In this document: positions 17,814 to 27,110 of the stretch, piece after piece | Numbering within the stretch: position 1 is the stretch's first letter | Layout: every line of letters starts with the position of its first letter | NCBI RefSeq assembly: GCF_003725295.1 | Contig: NZ_QICB01000002.1 | Span: 124,001-188,000, forward strand | Direction: 5' to 3' | Origin: Slackia faecicanis | GTDB taxonomy: Bacteria; Actinomycetota; Coriobacteriia; Coriobacteriales; Eggerthellaceae | Length of the DNA: 64,000 nt | The notes under the pieces: model-generated | What the model was told of the DNA's origin: nothing | The model's database searches: none | What the model saw: the letters and a program-made list of their open reading frames with translations, nothing else | Program-made: the position numbers and the translations under genes

Positions 17814-18542
17814 CTATTTCACGGCTTCGAGGGCCTCGCGCTGCAGGCGCAGCAGCTCCTCGATGCCTTCCTGAGCCATATCGAGCATCTCGTTCAAGCG
17901 CTCGCGCGAGAAACTGACCTGCTCGCCCGTGCCCTGCACCTCGACGAACTCGCCCTTCGCGTTCATGACCACGTTCATGTCGATTTCGGCCTGGGAATCT
18001 TCGCGATAGTCCAGGTCGAGCAGCAGCCTACCGCCCACCAGGCCCACGCTCACGGCCGCGACCTGGCCGAACAGCGGGTTGGTTTTCACCTTGCCCGCCG
18101 CACGCCACATCTCGAACGCGTCATGGGCGGCAACCCAGGCGCCCGTGATGGCCGCGGTGCGGGTGCCGCCGTCGGCCTGCAGCACGTCGCAGTCGATCGT
18201 CATCGTGATTTCGCCGCCCATGGCCGACATGTCGCACACATTGCGCAGCGAACGTCCGATGAGGCGCTCGATTTCCTGGCTGCGGCCCTTGCGGCCCTTG
18301 GTCTCGCGCGGGGTGCGCTTCGCGGTGGACGCGGGCAGCATGGCGTATTCGGCGGTCAGCCAGCCCATGCCGCTTCCCTTACGCCAGGCGCCGACGCGCT
18401 CTTCGATCGTGGCGCTGCACAGCACGTGCGTGTCGCCGAACTTCACCAGGCAGCTGCCTGCGGCGTTCTTCATCACGTTGCGCTCGATCGAAACGGGGCG
18501 CAGCGCGCGGTCTTTACGATGGTCGGTACGGGTGCCGAACAT
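17814..18542 (-). CDS. rph: ribonuclease PH
   Basis: This is a phosphorolytic 3'-5' exoribonuclease that trims tRNA 3' ends. Its 242 residues include the family markers RKDRALRPVSIERN, GDTHVLCSATIEERV, KGRSQEIERLIGRSLR (phosphate site) and DCDVLQADGGTRTAAITGA. The start at 18542 is preceded by AAGGAGG. It heads a short operon with rdgB and is the longer-standing partner in that pair. No oddities are seen. Confidence 0.96.
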   Translation of the reverse strand: MFGTRTDHRKDRALRPVSIERNVMKNAAGSCLVKFGDTHVLCSATIEERVGAWRKGSGMGWLTAEYAMLPASTAKRTPRETKGRKGRSQEIERLIGRSLRNVCDMSAMGGEITMTIDCDVLQADGGTRTAAITGAWVAAHDAFEMWRAAGKVKTNPLFGQVAAVSVGLVGGRLLLDLDYREDSQAEIDMNVVMNAKGEFVEVQGTGEQVSFSRERLNEMLDMAQEGIEELLRLQREALEAVK

Positions 18543-18721
18543 GGCATTCCTCCTTCAAGGGCGAATACGCCCGGGATAGTTCTTGGGTAGTTCTTCTATG
18601 CAAGGATGCTATGCGCCGCAAAGCGCGCAGAATCGCATTGATGCGCAGGCCTGCAGGAGCCTGCCCGCTGCGCATGATATACGAACATGCAAACCGCGCC
18701 GACGCCGCGCCGCGAATGGGA

Positions 18722-18752
18722 CAAAAAGAACCCGGCCGCGAAGCGACCGGGC
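18722..18752 (-). terminator. terminator of murI
   Basis: CCCGG-N11-CCGGG hairpin followed on the minus strand by TTCTTTTTG. Confidence 0.7.
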
Positions 18753-18783
18753 GATAAAACGCATGCGATTACGCGACGAAGCG

Positions 18784-19752
18784 CTACAGTTCGGGCAGAT
18801 CGACGTGCACAGGGCGACCGATTTCGCGATTGAACACGCGCGAACCGAACGACTGGAACTCCTCGACCGCGTTCGACGACGTGAAAAATTCATGCGTCGG
18901 CTCGTTGTCGGGCGCGGCAAGCTGACCACGCAACGCCAGCGTCTCGCGCACGTCTTTGGCCATCTCTTCGGCCGAAGACACCAACAGCACGCCATGCCCC
19001 ATCACGCCGCCGATCAACGCCTTGAGCATGGGATAGTGGGTGCAGCCCAAAACCAGCGTATCCACCTCGCAACGACGCAAGGGTTCCAGATAATCCTGGG
19101 CGATTTCCTGGAAAGCCGGGCGAATGTAGACCTTCGAAGCCTTGCTCGTCAGGTCCTCGATCGGGCCGTTGCTGATACGAAGCCCCTGTTCGACGATATC
19201 GACGAATTTCGGCGTGGCCGTGGAAAACACCGTAATGCCAGCGTCGATGTGGCGAATGGCACGCGGATAGCATTCGCTTTCCACGGTGCCCTTAGTGGCG
19301 ATCACGCCGACGCGGCGGTTCTTGGTTGCGCGGGCAGCCGCGCGGGCGCCCGCCTCGACAGCGCCTATAACGGGCACGGAAAACGTGCGCTGAGCATGCT
19401 CGAGACCGGCGGCTGTGGCGGTATTGCAGGCAATGACCAGCAGTTTCACGCCGCGATCGACCAGCCAGGTGCAGATCTGCTGCACAAAGCCGTCCACTTC
19501 CTCCTGGGAACGCGGGCCGTACGGGCAGCGCGCCGTGTCGCCGAAATAGATGATCGATTCGTTCGGCAGCTCTTCGACGATTTCGCGCGCGACGGTCAAG
19601 CCGCCGAAGCCGGAATCGAAGATGCCGATCGGAGCGTTGTCGAACGGACCATGCGCGCAATCGATCGCGCTGGCGCCCTCGGTTTCAGGCATGCCTTCGG
19701 AACAGGGGCGCTCGGATATGTCTTCATTCAAGTTCTGCATGCATTCAAGCAT
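18784..19752 (-). CDS. murI: glutamate racemase
   Basis: This enzyme makes D-glutamate for peptidoglycan. The core begins APIGIFDSGFGGLTVAREIV, with the first catalytic cysteine in VIACNTATAAGLEHA and the second in VLGCTHYPMLKALI. The protein carries an extra N-terminal leader of about 40 residues with no family similarity. Start codons at 19752 and 19740 both fit; 19752 is used because a GGGG lies nine bases upstream. It is divergently transcribed from the lipoprotein gene at 20028. Confidence 0.93.
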   Translation of the reverse strand: MLECMQNLNEDISERPCSEGMPETEGASAIDCAHGPFDNAPIGIFDSGFGGLTVAREIVEELPNESIIYFGDTARCPYGPRSQEEVDGFVQQICTWLVDRGVKLLVIACNTATAAGLEHAQRTFSVPVIGAVEAGARAAARATKNRRVGVIATKGTVESECYPRAIRHIDAGITVFSTATPKFVDIVEQGLRISNGPIEDLTSKASKVYIRPAFQEIAQDYLEPLRRCEVDTLVLGCTHYPMLKALIGGVMGHGVLLVSSAEEMAKDVRETLALRGQLAAPDNEPTHEFFTSSNAVEEFQSFGSRVFNREIGRPVHVDLPEL

Positions 19753-20027
19753 ACCCCATTTCCCCGCAAGCCCGAAACCCGACGAAAGCAACCGGTATAA
19801 AACCGTTGCCATGTCGAAATGCGCCGCAAACCGCATGAGCTGCAGCAGGCAAAGACGCCGTTGGCCGAGAAGGGACCGAACGCCAAAGGCGCGCATGCTG
19901 CGGCGAACGAGAGAGCCCTATAATTTCTCCCACAGAAAACGCCGCCCGACACGAGGCGACGAAACCGCGCGCGCAACCGAACGCGACGGCTCCGAACCGC
20001 CCCTCCATCGGCTTGAAAGGACATCGC

Positions 20028-21167
20028 ATGAAGCGAACTCATCTGACAGCAACCGCGCTCCTTACGGCCGCGCTTGCGCTCGGCGCCACGGGATGCGCCT
20101 CCGAACAGGAAAAACCGGAAGAAGCGCCTGCGGAGGCCGCCGAAGAGAGCGTGCCGGAAGAAGAAGCGCCCGCTGTCGAGACCCCGGCCCAGCGCGCAGC
20201 GTCGGCATACCATGCGGCTCTGGCAAGTCCGTCGTTTTTCTTCGAGCTCGAAGAAGCGATGTCGGCATCGGCGACGTTCTCGTATGCATTCGTCAACATG
20301 AACGAAGACGAAATTCCCCAGCTGCTGCTGAAGGCATCGGGCGACCCCGCCGTCTGGAACGGCATCGAAATCGTGCGCGTCGTCCTCTACGACGCCGAGG
20401 AAGACACGCTCGTCGATCCCGGCCACGACATTCAAATCGGCGTCGCGGGGGCCGGCGGCTACCGCGGGTCGCTGGCCTATTCCGCCTACGGCGACGGGCT
20501 GCTCCACAGCGAGTTCTCCGCAGGCACAGGCGAAGGCGAAACCAAACGCATCACGGTCGACGGCCACCGCATCGACGAAACGTTCGTCGCCCCCGTCTCG
20601 ATCGGACGCGAAACCGCCGAGTCCGCACGCCTGCAGGAAGAGAGCCGCGAGATAACCTGGATCGACGTGGCCGACCCCTCGGCGCTCGACACGCTCAAGG
20701 CCGGCGAATGGCAGACCACGGCGGTCGCCGAAGCCCCTGCGACTCCCACAGCCTCCGCGACTGCCGCGCCTGAGGCATCCGACGCCGCTGCGGCCGCACG
20801 CGCGGCGGGCCTCGAAGTGCATACGGGCACCCTTCGCATCCTGGACGCCCAGGGCGTCTGCGACCTTCTGGGCGAGCAGCTCCCCTATCCCGGCGCGAAC
20901 GACGGCTCGACCTACGTGGTGCTGGACCTGGGCGGCGAACAGCAGGTGACCGCTCGACCTGGCGACGGCAGCCCCGGCGTCTACACGAACAACGCACGCT
21001 TGCTGCTTCTCGAGCATTCTCCCCAAGGCGCATCCTCCACATGGAGCGGCAAGGACGGCGCACGCATCGCCGTGTCGATCGACCCCGAAACGTCGTACTG
21101 GCCGTCCGACGTAAGCGTGCCCGTTGGCCAACCCAACTGCACGCGCAGCGCCGCGATCGTCGGCTAA
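20028..21167 (+). CDS. predicted lipoprotein of unknown function
   Basis: The 379-residue protein has a signal peptide ending in the lipobox ATGC (Cys23), so it should be lipid-anchored outside the membrane. A glutamate/alanine/proline-rich linker (residues 26-55) precedes a domain resembling Gram-positive lipoproteins with an FAYVNMNEDEIPQLLL-like element (here FSYAFVNMNEDEIPQLLLKA). A second linker at about 230-265 leads to a C-terminal beta domain. No enzyme motif is seen. The start at 20028 is set by AAAGGA upstream. It stands alone with its own downstream hairpin. Confidence 0.7.
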   Translation: MKRTHLTATALLTAALALGATGCASEQEKPEEAPAEAAEESVPEEEAPAVETPAQRAASAYHAALASPSFFFELEEAMSASATFSYAFVNMNEDEIPQLLLKASGDPAVWNGIEIVRVVLYDAEEDTLVDPGHDIQIGVAGAGGYRGSLAYSAYGDGLLHSEFSAGTGEGETKRITVDGHRIDETFVAPVSIGRETAESARLQEESREITWIDVADPSALDTLKAGEWQTTAVAEAPATPTASATAAPEASDAAAAARAAGLEVHTGTLRILDAQGVCDLLGEQLPYPGANDGSTYVVLDLGGEQQVTARPGDGSPGVYTNNARLLLLEHSPQGASSTWSGKDGARIAVSIDPETSYWPSDVSVPVGQPNCTRSAAIVG

Positions 21168-21182
21168 CAACTGCAGAGCCTC

Positions 21183-21220
21183 GAGCGGCCTCGGAGCGCG
21201 TCGTTGCTCCGAGGCCGCTC
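21183..21220 (+). terminator. hairpin after the lipoprotein gene
   Basis: GAGCGGCCTCGGAGC and GCTCCGAGGCCGCTC pair over 15 bp. No T-run follows, so its strength is uncertain. Confidence 0.6.
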
Positions 21221-21257
21221 GCACAATAGCTGCATCGATCCAGAGGACAGGATAAAC

Positions 21258-21301
21258 AAAAAGCCCTCCGAACAGGCATATTGCCGTTCGGAGGGCTTTA
21301 A
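21258..21301 (-). terminator. terminator of tmRNA
   Basis: AAAGCCCTCCGAAC and GTTCGGAGGGCTTT form a long stem just after the tmRNA 3' end, with T-tracts on the minus strand. Confidence 0.85.
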
Positions 21302-21307
21302 AATTCA

Positions 21308-21676
21308 TGGTGGAGGCGCGGAGAATCGAACTCCGGTCCATACTACGCAATCCCTCAGGCTCTACAAGCTTATTCCGCGGTCAGAATTCGAATCGCTGCG
21401 GCTCGCGGACACGCGTAGGCGATTCTAGCCCGTTCGATCTTAGCCAAGGCCATACGGACTACGTGCCTTGTCGCAGTTCCCTGAAATGACGTCGCGCCCG
21501 AGTCGGGAACATCCCGGGGTTGACGGGCCGCGTTAATTAAGCAGCCATGGCGAGCGCCGGAGCGCTCTGAGTGTTAGATTTGCCAATTAACTTGACGGTA
21601 CCCCTGTTTAACGTGGCGAGGAGACCACGACCTGCTCCTCAGTTCAAACGTACCATGTCGAAACCAGTCGCCCCCG
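21308..21676 (-). ncRNA. ssrA: transfer-messenger RNA (tmRNA)
   Basis: This RNA rescues stalled ribosomes by trans-translation. The 5' end GGGGGCGACTGGTTTCGACA and the 3' end GGTTCGATTCTCCGCGCCTC plus an encoded CCA form the alanyl-tRNA-like part; the 7-bp acceptor pairs with one G-U. The length is 369 bases. An in-frame tag reading frame, ending in tandem stops TAA at 21537, lies at 21537-21584 and encodes GKSNTQSAPALAMAA if the resume codon is GGC. The C-terminal Ala-Ala is the usual protease signal. The exact resume codon is inferred. Confidence 0.93.
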
Positions 21677-21778
21677 TATGCACGCGTCGGACCTGCCGAA
21701 CCGCGAGCTTCATGGCGAATGTCTCCACCGGTCTGGGTTTTCAAGATACCCCCGATGCGCACGCGCATCGGACGTTCC

Positions 21779-21806
21779 ATTATATCCTTCACGGCATCGA
21801 AGTCAA
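21779..21806 (-). promoter_or_regulatory. sigma-70-type promoter of ssrA
   Basis: TTGACT, a 16-base spacer and a perfect TATAAT lie on the minus strand about 100 bases before the mature tmRNA end, implying a processed 5' leader. The rest of the 21677-22043 gap has no gene. Confidence 0.7.
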
Positions 21807-22043
21807 ACGCATGCCCCTCCTGCGCGCCGTGGGCGGCGCATCACTCCCATGCCGTCATCGTGAAGCGTCAAATATCCGCACGTCATATGCCCCAACGAAG
21901 CGTATACTGGTGACCTTCGCGTCTCGATCCTCGCACGATCATCGTCTCGCAATACACATCCAACCGAATACGCAAGACGCCTCCCTGTCGCGCGAGCGCG
22001 GCCTAGGGCTTCGTCTTCGCGTCCCGAAACAGACAGGAGCCCC

Positions 22044-23738
22044 ATGCAGCAGCGCGACAAGATCAAGCCGATTCTTTTCAGCGTCATCAAGCACACGCCG
22101 AAAGAGGAATTGAAACGCCAGATTCCCCGCGACATCGTGTCGGGCATCATGGTGGCCGTGGTAGCCCTGCCCCTCTCGATCGCGCTGGGCATCGCATCGG
22201 GCGTCGGACCTGAACAGGGACTTTACACCGCGATCGTGGCGGGCTTCTTCATCGCGCTGTTCGGCGGAAGCCGCGTGCAGGTGTCCGGCCCCACCGCCGC
22301 CTTCGCCGCCATCGTGGCGGGCATCGTGGCAACCGACGGCATCGACGGCCTGATCGCCGCCACCATCATCGCGGGCGGCCTGCTCATCCTGATGGGCTTG
22401 CTGAAGCTGGGCACCATCATCCGCTTCGTGCCCTACACCATCACCACGGGCTTCACCGCAGGCATCGCCGCCACGCTCGTGATCGGACAAGCGAAAGATT
22501 TCCTGGGCCTTTCCTTCCCCGAAGGCACCCCCACGGTGGAAACCATGGATAAGCTGCAGGCCGTGGTCTCCAACATTTCCACCGTGAACTGGGAAGCCTT
22601 CCTGGTAGGCGCCGTATGCCTGTTCATCCTGTTCGCCTGGCCACGCGTCAACGACCGCATTCCCAGCTCGCTCATCGCGCTCATCGCGGGCGTCGCCATG
22701 GTCAGCATCTTCGGCATGAACGTGAACACCATCGGCGATCTGTACACCATCAACGGCGGCATGCCCCAACTCCACATTCCCCAGCTCGACATCGAGCTGT
22801 TCCGCGACCAGCTGGCGAACGGCATCACCATCGCCATCCTAGCCGCCATCGAATCGCTGCTCTCCTGCGTGGTGGCCGACTCCATGATCAGCTCGCATCA
22901 CCGCTGCAACATGGAGCTCGTCGCCCAGGGCGGCGGCAACATCGCCTCGGTGCTCTTCGGCGGCATCCCCGCCACGGGCGCCATCGCCCGCACCGCCGCC
23001 AACGTCAAAAACGGCGGCCGCACGCCGATCGCCGCCATGACGCACGCCGTGGTGCTGCTGGCCGTGCTGGCGTTCTTCATGCCCTACGCGGCGCTCATTC
23101 CCATGCCCACCATCGCGGCCATTCTGCTGCACGTGGCCTATAACATGTCGGGCTGGCGCAACTTCGCGCATCTGTGCAAGACCGCCTCGCGCGGCGCCGT
23201 GGCAACGCTTCTCGTCACCTTCGCGCTGACCGTCGTGTTCGACCTGGTATCCGCGATCGCCGTCGGCATGCTCATCACCGTGGTGCTGTTCATGAAGATG
23301 GTCGGCGACGAAACCGAGGTGCGCGGCTGGCGTTACTATTGCGACGAGAACTCCGAGGTCACGCATCTGCGCGAGCTGCCCAAGAGCGTGCGCGTGTACG
23401 AAATCAACGGCCCCATGTTCTTCGGCATGGCCGACCGCATCGCCGACATCTCGGTGAAGGAATTCACGAAGTACTTGATCATCCGCATGCGCGGCGTGCC
23501 TTCGCTCGATTCCACCGGCATGAACGCGCTCGAAGACCTGCATGCTTACTGCCGCGAAAACGGCGTGAGCCTGATTTTCTCGCACGTCAACGACCAGCCC
23601 ATGAAAACCATGGAGCGCGCCGGCTTCGTCGACCTGATCGGCAGGGACAACTTCCGCGCCAACATCGACGACGCCATCGAGCACGCCCGCACGCTGCTCG
23701 AAGCAGAAGGCGCCCGCCGCGAGAAAAGCGTACGATAG
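22044..23738 (+). CDS. SulP family anion transporter with STAS domain
   Basis: This 564-residue inner-membrane permease has the SulP core: DIVSGIMVAVVALPLSIALG, the repeat-binding motif RVQVSGPTAAFAAIVAG and about 12-14 hydrophobic helices. A cytoplasmic STAS domain follows (about 440-550: IIRMRGVPSLDSTGMNALED). SulP proteins carry sulfate, bicarbonate, fumarate or other anions; the substrate cannot be read from the sequence. AGGAG precedes ATG 22044. It appears monocistronic. Confidence 0.92.
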   Translation: MQQRDKIKPILFSVIKHTPKEELKRQIPRDIVSGIMVAVVALPLSIALGIASGVGPEQGLYTAIVAGFFIALFGGSRVQVSGPTAAFAAIVAGIVATDGIDGLIAATIIAGGLLILMGLLKLGTIIRFVPYTITTGFTAGIAATLVIGQAKDFLGLSFPEGTPTVETMDKLQAVVSNISTVNWEAFLVGAVCLFILFAWPRVNDRIPSSLIALIAGVAMVSIFGMNVNTIGDLYTINGGMPQLHIPQLDIELFRDQLANGITIAILAAIESLLSCVVADSMISSHHRCNMELVAQGGGNIASVLFGGIPATGAIARTAANVKNGGRTPIAAMTHAVVLLAVLAFFMPYAALIPMPTIAAILLHVAYNMSGWRNFAHLCKTASRGAVATLLVTFALTVVFDLVSAIAVGMLITVVLFMKMVGDETEVRGWRYYCDENSEVTHLRELPKSVRVYEINGPMFFGMADRIADISVKEFTKYLIIRMRGVPSLDSTGMNALEDLHAYCRENGVSLIFSHVNDQPMKTMERAGFVDLIGRDNFRANIDDAIEHARTLLEAEGARREKSVR

Positions 23739-23841
23739 CGGCTCGAAGCCGCCCCACCCGAAGGGCCGCACGGCGTTCGCGCCAGGGCGGCCCTTCGGCT
23801 TATCCACGACAAGACCCTCGGCCAGGAATCGGAGGCATGCC

Positions 23842-24513
23842 ATGGCAGCAACGAAGAACATCAGGGCGCGCATGCCCTTGGACGTCGCGAACAAAGACCG
23901 CCTGTTCGCCGCCGACGAGCAGCGTGACATCGCGCAATGCGGCGTATCGCTCGCCGAACCCGGCACGACCCGGTTCGCGAAGCTCGGCGCGCACGACCCG
24001 ACGCCCACCCCGTATTTCATCCTGGAAGACCTCTTCGACGGCATCGCGTTCGCAGACGATTCGCATCTGCTTGACGTAGGCTGCGGCACGGGACGCGTGC
24101 TGTCCTACTTCCTGGAAGCGCGCCTTCCCGGCCGCGTCACGGGCGTCGAGCTGGACCCCGACATAGCCGCCTTCGCCGCGGCGTGGTCGAAGGGCCGCAC
24201 GAACGTGAACGTGGTCGAGGGAAGCGCGCTCGACATAGACCTCGCACCCTACAGCCACCTGTATCTGTTCAACCCCTTCGACACCAACCTGCTGGAGCAA
24301 TTCATCATGAAGGTCGAGCTGGAGGCGGCGCGCCCCTTGACCGTAATCCACATGTCCGACAACGGCGAAACCTACTCCTATATAGGAAGGACCGGCTGGA
24401 GCTTGCTGCGCCAAGGCGAATTCCAGTCGTATCGCAGTGCGTCAGGGCGGCGCTTCCATGTGTACGAGCACCCGCAGCATTTCTCGATCTGGAGCTTCGA
24501 CCCCGAAGCCTGA
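23842..24513 (+). CDS. class I SAM-dependent methyltransferase
   Basis: This 223-residue protein has a Rossmann methyltransferase core. Motif I is HLLDVGCGTGRVLSYFLEAR, followed by the acidic loop GVELDPDIAAFAAAW, a motif II-like SALDID, and NPFDTNL in the position of motif IV. The first 60 residues are not typical of a named class. The substrate is unknown. The NPFD element could suit a nitrogen acceptor, but this is a weak hint. It starts at ATG 23842 in its own transcription unit. Confidence 0.8.
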   Translation: MAATKNIRARMPLDVANKDRLFAADEQRDIAQCGVSLAEPGTTRFAKLGAHDPTPTPYFILEDLFDGIAFADDSHLLDVGCGTGRVLSYFLEARLPGRVTGVELDPDIAAFAAAWSKGRTNVNVVEGSALDIDLAPYSHLYLFNPFDTNLLEQFIMKVELEAARPLTVIHMSDNGETYSYIGRTGWSLLRQGEFQSYRSASGRRFHVYEHPQHFSIWSFDPEA

Positions 24514-24635
24514 CGCCGCGCACCCCGCGCCGTCCGCCCGCAAAAGGCGCCTTCGACCTCGAAAAATCGCAGAAACACGCATGAATCGCGGCGGTTTTGA
24601 GCACCTGCGCGAAAAATCCGGTACTATAGCGCGCG

Positions 24636-24792
24636 TTGGTAGAGGCGCGCCTTTCATCAGTAGCCCCTCCCAGCGCCGGGGCGGCGCGGGGCGAAAGGGA
24701 ACGGCGCCGAAGGACGAGCGATGCCCCGTCGTTCAATCCTGGGGCGTAGCGAAATACGCTGCGCACTGTCGCAATATGCGGAGAGCTGCCAT
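24636..24792 (+). ncRNA. lysine riboswitch (L box)
   Basis: The conserved lysine-aptamer blocks appear in the right order: GGTAGAGGCGCG (24638 on), AGTA, GCGAAAGGGAACG, CGCCGAAGGA, CACTGTCGC and GGAGAGCTGCC (ending 24790). The P1 stem pairs GGTAG with CTGCC. A TACTAT -10 element lies at 24622. Downstream, CCCTTTT (24822-24828) can pair with the AAAGGG of the ribosome site (24865-24870), and no T-run terminator is seen, so control is probably at translation start. Lysine binding should reduce expression of the transporter that follows. Confidence 0.93.
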
Positions 24793-24872
24793 GGTCGAGA
24801 GCCAAATCCAGGGGCTTAGTGCCCTTTTGACGCCCAACCATGTCCCGAGCTTGACGCAGAAAGGAAAGGGAC

Positions 24873-26411
24873 GTGGAATTCGTCAACTCCGCCTGGGCTC
24901 TCGCTCCGGCACTCATCGCCATCGTCTTGGCGCTTGTCACCAAAGAGGTGTACGTCTCCCTGTTCGTCGGCATCGTCGTGGGCGGCCTACTCGTCGCGGC
25001 CTTCAACCCCGTGACCACGCTCGACACCATCGTCGGCGAGGGCATCGTGCCCGCCGTGGCCGATAACGCCGGCATCTTCATCTTCCTCGTCGTATTGGGC
25101 ATGCTCGTCGCGCTGGTCAATAGCGCAGGCGGCGCCGCCGCATTCGGCCGTTGGGCCGGCACCCATGTGAAGTCGCGCGTGGGCGTGCAGATCGCCTCGT
25201 TCATCTTGGGCTGCCTGATTTTCGTCGACGACTACTTCAACTGCCTCACCGTTGGCTCGGTCATGCGCCCGCTCACCGACAGCAAGAACGTCTCGCGCGC
25301 CAAGCTGGCCTTCATCATCGACGCGACCGCCGCGCCCATCTGCATGATCGCACCGGTCTCCTCCTGGGCCGCCGCCGTTTCCGGCGTGGCGCAGGACCTG
25401 GGCGTCAACGGCATCGAGCTGTTCATCCAGGCCATTCCCTTCAACTTCTATTCGCTGCTCATGATCGTGTTCGTGATCGGCTTGATCTTCCTGAACTTCG
25501 ACTACGGCCCGATGGCCAAGGCCGAACTCGAGGCCTACCGCGACGGCAAGCTCGGCGCGCTCGAGCAGGACAAGCCCGTCGGCAATCCCAAGGCCAGCCT
25601 GTGGGATATGCTGCTTCCCATCATCGTGTTGATCGTCTGCTGCATCGGCGCCATGCTCTACGTGGGCGGCTTCTTCGGCGGCGACGCCAACGGCAACGTC
25701 ATCGAAGCCTTCGGAAACACCGACGCCTTCACCGCTCTGCCCTGGGGTTCGCTGATCGCCGTCACCTTCACATTCCTGTACCTGATCGCGCGCCGCATCC
25801 ACACGCTCAAGAGCGCGTCCGAGGCGTTCGTCGCAGGCTTCAACGCCATGGTTCCCGCCATCCTGGTGCTCACCTTCGCCGTGTCTCTGAAGAACATGAC
25901 CGGCCTTCTGGGCGCCGACGTGTTCGTCGCGGGCTTGGTCGAGGGCGCCGCTCCCGGCCTGTTCAACATGCTGCCCGCCGTAATCTTCCTGGTGGCCGTG
26001 TTCCTGGGCTTCTCCACGGGCACGAGCTGGGGCACCTTCGGCATTCTGATTCCGGTCGTCATGCCGATCTTCGCAAACGACCCCACCCTGCTGATCATCG
26101 GCATCTCTGCCTGCCTCGCGGGCGCCGTCGCCGGCGACCACTGCTCGCCCATCTCCGACACCACGGTCATGTCGTCTGCAGGTGCGAACATGCTGCACGT
26201 GAACCACGTGTCCACGCAGCTGCCCTACGTCATCACCATGGCATGCGTGTCCTTCGTGATGTTCGTCATCGCAGGCTTCGTGCAGAACGCCTTCATCTGC
26301 CTGCCGATCGGCGTGGCGCTGACCATAGGCACGCTGCTGGTGCTGAAAAAGACCGTTGGCAAGACCGTCAAAGACCTCGAGCCCTACAAGGGCGAGCAGG
26401 TCCAGGCCTAA
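24873..26411 (+). CDS. lysW: NhaC-family transporter, probable lysine permease
   Basis: This 512-residue membrane protein has about 12 helices and the NhaC-type (PF03553) pattern, including FILGCLIFVDDYFNCLTVGS, then VMRPLTDSKNVSRAKLAFII and AGAVAGDHCSPISDTTVMSS. The family is usually annotated Na+/H+ antiporter, but members behind lysine riboswitches (named LysW by comparative genomics) are predicted lysine transporters. The lysine aptamer directly upstream supports that here. It starts at GTG 24873 with AAAGGAAAGGG before it. A terminator follows, so the unit is monocistronic. The symbol is given by this regulatory argument, not by transport evidence. Confidence 0.8.
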   Translation: MEFVNSAWALAPALIAIVLALVTKEVYVSLFVGIVVGGLLVAAFNPVTTLDTIVGEGIVPAVADNAGIFIFLVVLGMLVALVNSAGGAAAFGRWAGTHVKSRVGVQIASFILGCLIFVDDYFNCLTVGSVMRPLTDSKNVSRAKLAFIIDATAAPICMIAPVSSWAAAVSGVAQDLGVNGIELFIQAIPFNFYSLLMIVFVIGLIFLNFDYGPMAKAELEAYRDGKLGALEQDKPVGNPKASLWDMLLPIIVLIVCCIGAMLYVGGFFGGDANGNVIEAFGNTDAFTALPWGSLIAVTFTFLYLIARRIHTLKSASEAFVAGFNAMVPAILVLTFAVSLKNMTGLLGADVFVAGLVEGAAPGLFNMLPAVIFLVAVFLGFSTGTSWGTFGILIPVVMPIFANDPTLLIIGISACLAGAVAGDHCSPISDTTVMSSAGANMLHVNHVSTQLPYVITMACVSFVMFVIAGFVQNAFICLPIGVALTIGTLLVLKKTVGKTVKDLEPYKGEQVQA

Positions 26412-26457
26412 CGCCGCCTCGACGCAACGAATTCCGTCGCCCCGCGCGACGAACGCA

Positions 26458-26492
26458 AGGAAGCCCGCGCAATGCGGGCTTCCTTTTTCTTT
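26458..26492 (+). terminator. terminator of the lysine transporter gene
   Basis: AGGAAGCCCGC-gcaat-GCGGGCTTCCT followed by TTTTCTTT. The 26493-26813 stretch shows no gene. Confidence 0.9.
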
Positions 26493-26813
26493 ACGGACCA
26501 GCTCCAATCTGTCCCTGCGGTCTTCGGCCCTTCGCTTCTTCGGAGGGACCCTGCAGATGTAGGGCCGCCTTTCGCGGGGAAGAAAACCGCCCGGGCGAAC
26601 GACCGCCGCAGGCATAAACCCGCCTGCGGCGGACAAGGCCCTTCCCCGCCGCAGCAAGCACGGCCGCAAGCGCGCATCCGAGCAGAGGCCTTCGCAACGC
26701 CGACGCATCAGCCGGACCGCGCAGACATCTCAGGCGCCGAATCAGCAGTTTCATACGATGCGCGCAGGCCCGCTTTGAGGCACAATGGCGCCAGACGCGA
26801 GAAAGGAGCGGCC

Positions 26814-27110
26814 ATGATCCCCACCCAGCACTGCCGCGCAGGCAGCCCCATCACCTTCGAAGGCTACGCCACCGATTACGACAAGAAGATCGTGGCCATG
26901 GAATTCTCCATGGACGACGGCGCCACCTGGACGCGCTATGAAACCGAAGGCGCCACCTCCGACAGGCTCGTGCATTGGACGTTTTCCTACACGCCCGAAG
27001 AAGCAGGCGTCTACACCCTGCTCGTGCGCTCGGTCAACGAAGACGGCGCGCGCTCGCCTGAACCCGACGCCGTCACGATCGAGGTGTCTCAAGACCTTCG
27101 AGAGCCGTAG
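26814..27110 (+). CDS. free-standing Mo-co dimerisation (sulfite-oxidase C-terminal) domain
   Basis: This is a 98-residue protein without a signal peptide. It consists of one Ig-like Mo-co oxidoreductase dimerisation domain: GSPITFEGYATDYDKKIVAM, EFSMDDGATWTRYETEG and WTFSYTPEEAGVYTLLVRSV. The same domain ends the haem/Mo-fold protein 3 kb away (EPIEFEGFADAYEVPVTAVE, ISLDKGATWTRYDLG). In sulfite oxidases this domain only follows a catalytic Mo domain, so a cytoplasmic stand-alone copy is unusual. It starts at ATG 26814 behind AAAGGAG. It could chaperone or dimerise with related proteins, which is inference. Its 3' end overlaps the convergent LuxR gene by 38 bases. Confidence 0.8.
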   Translation: MIPTQHCRAGSPITFEGYATDYDKKIVAMEFSMDDGATWTRYETEGATSDRLVHWTFSYTPEEAGVYTLLVRSVNEDGARSPEPDAVTIEVSQDLREP

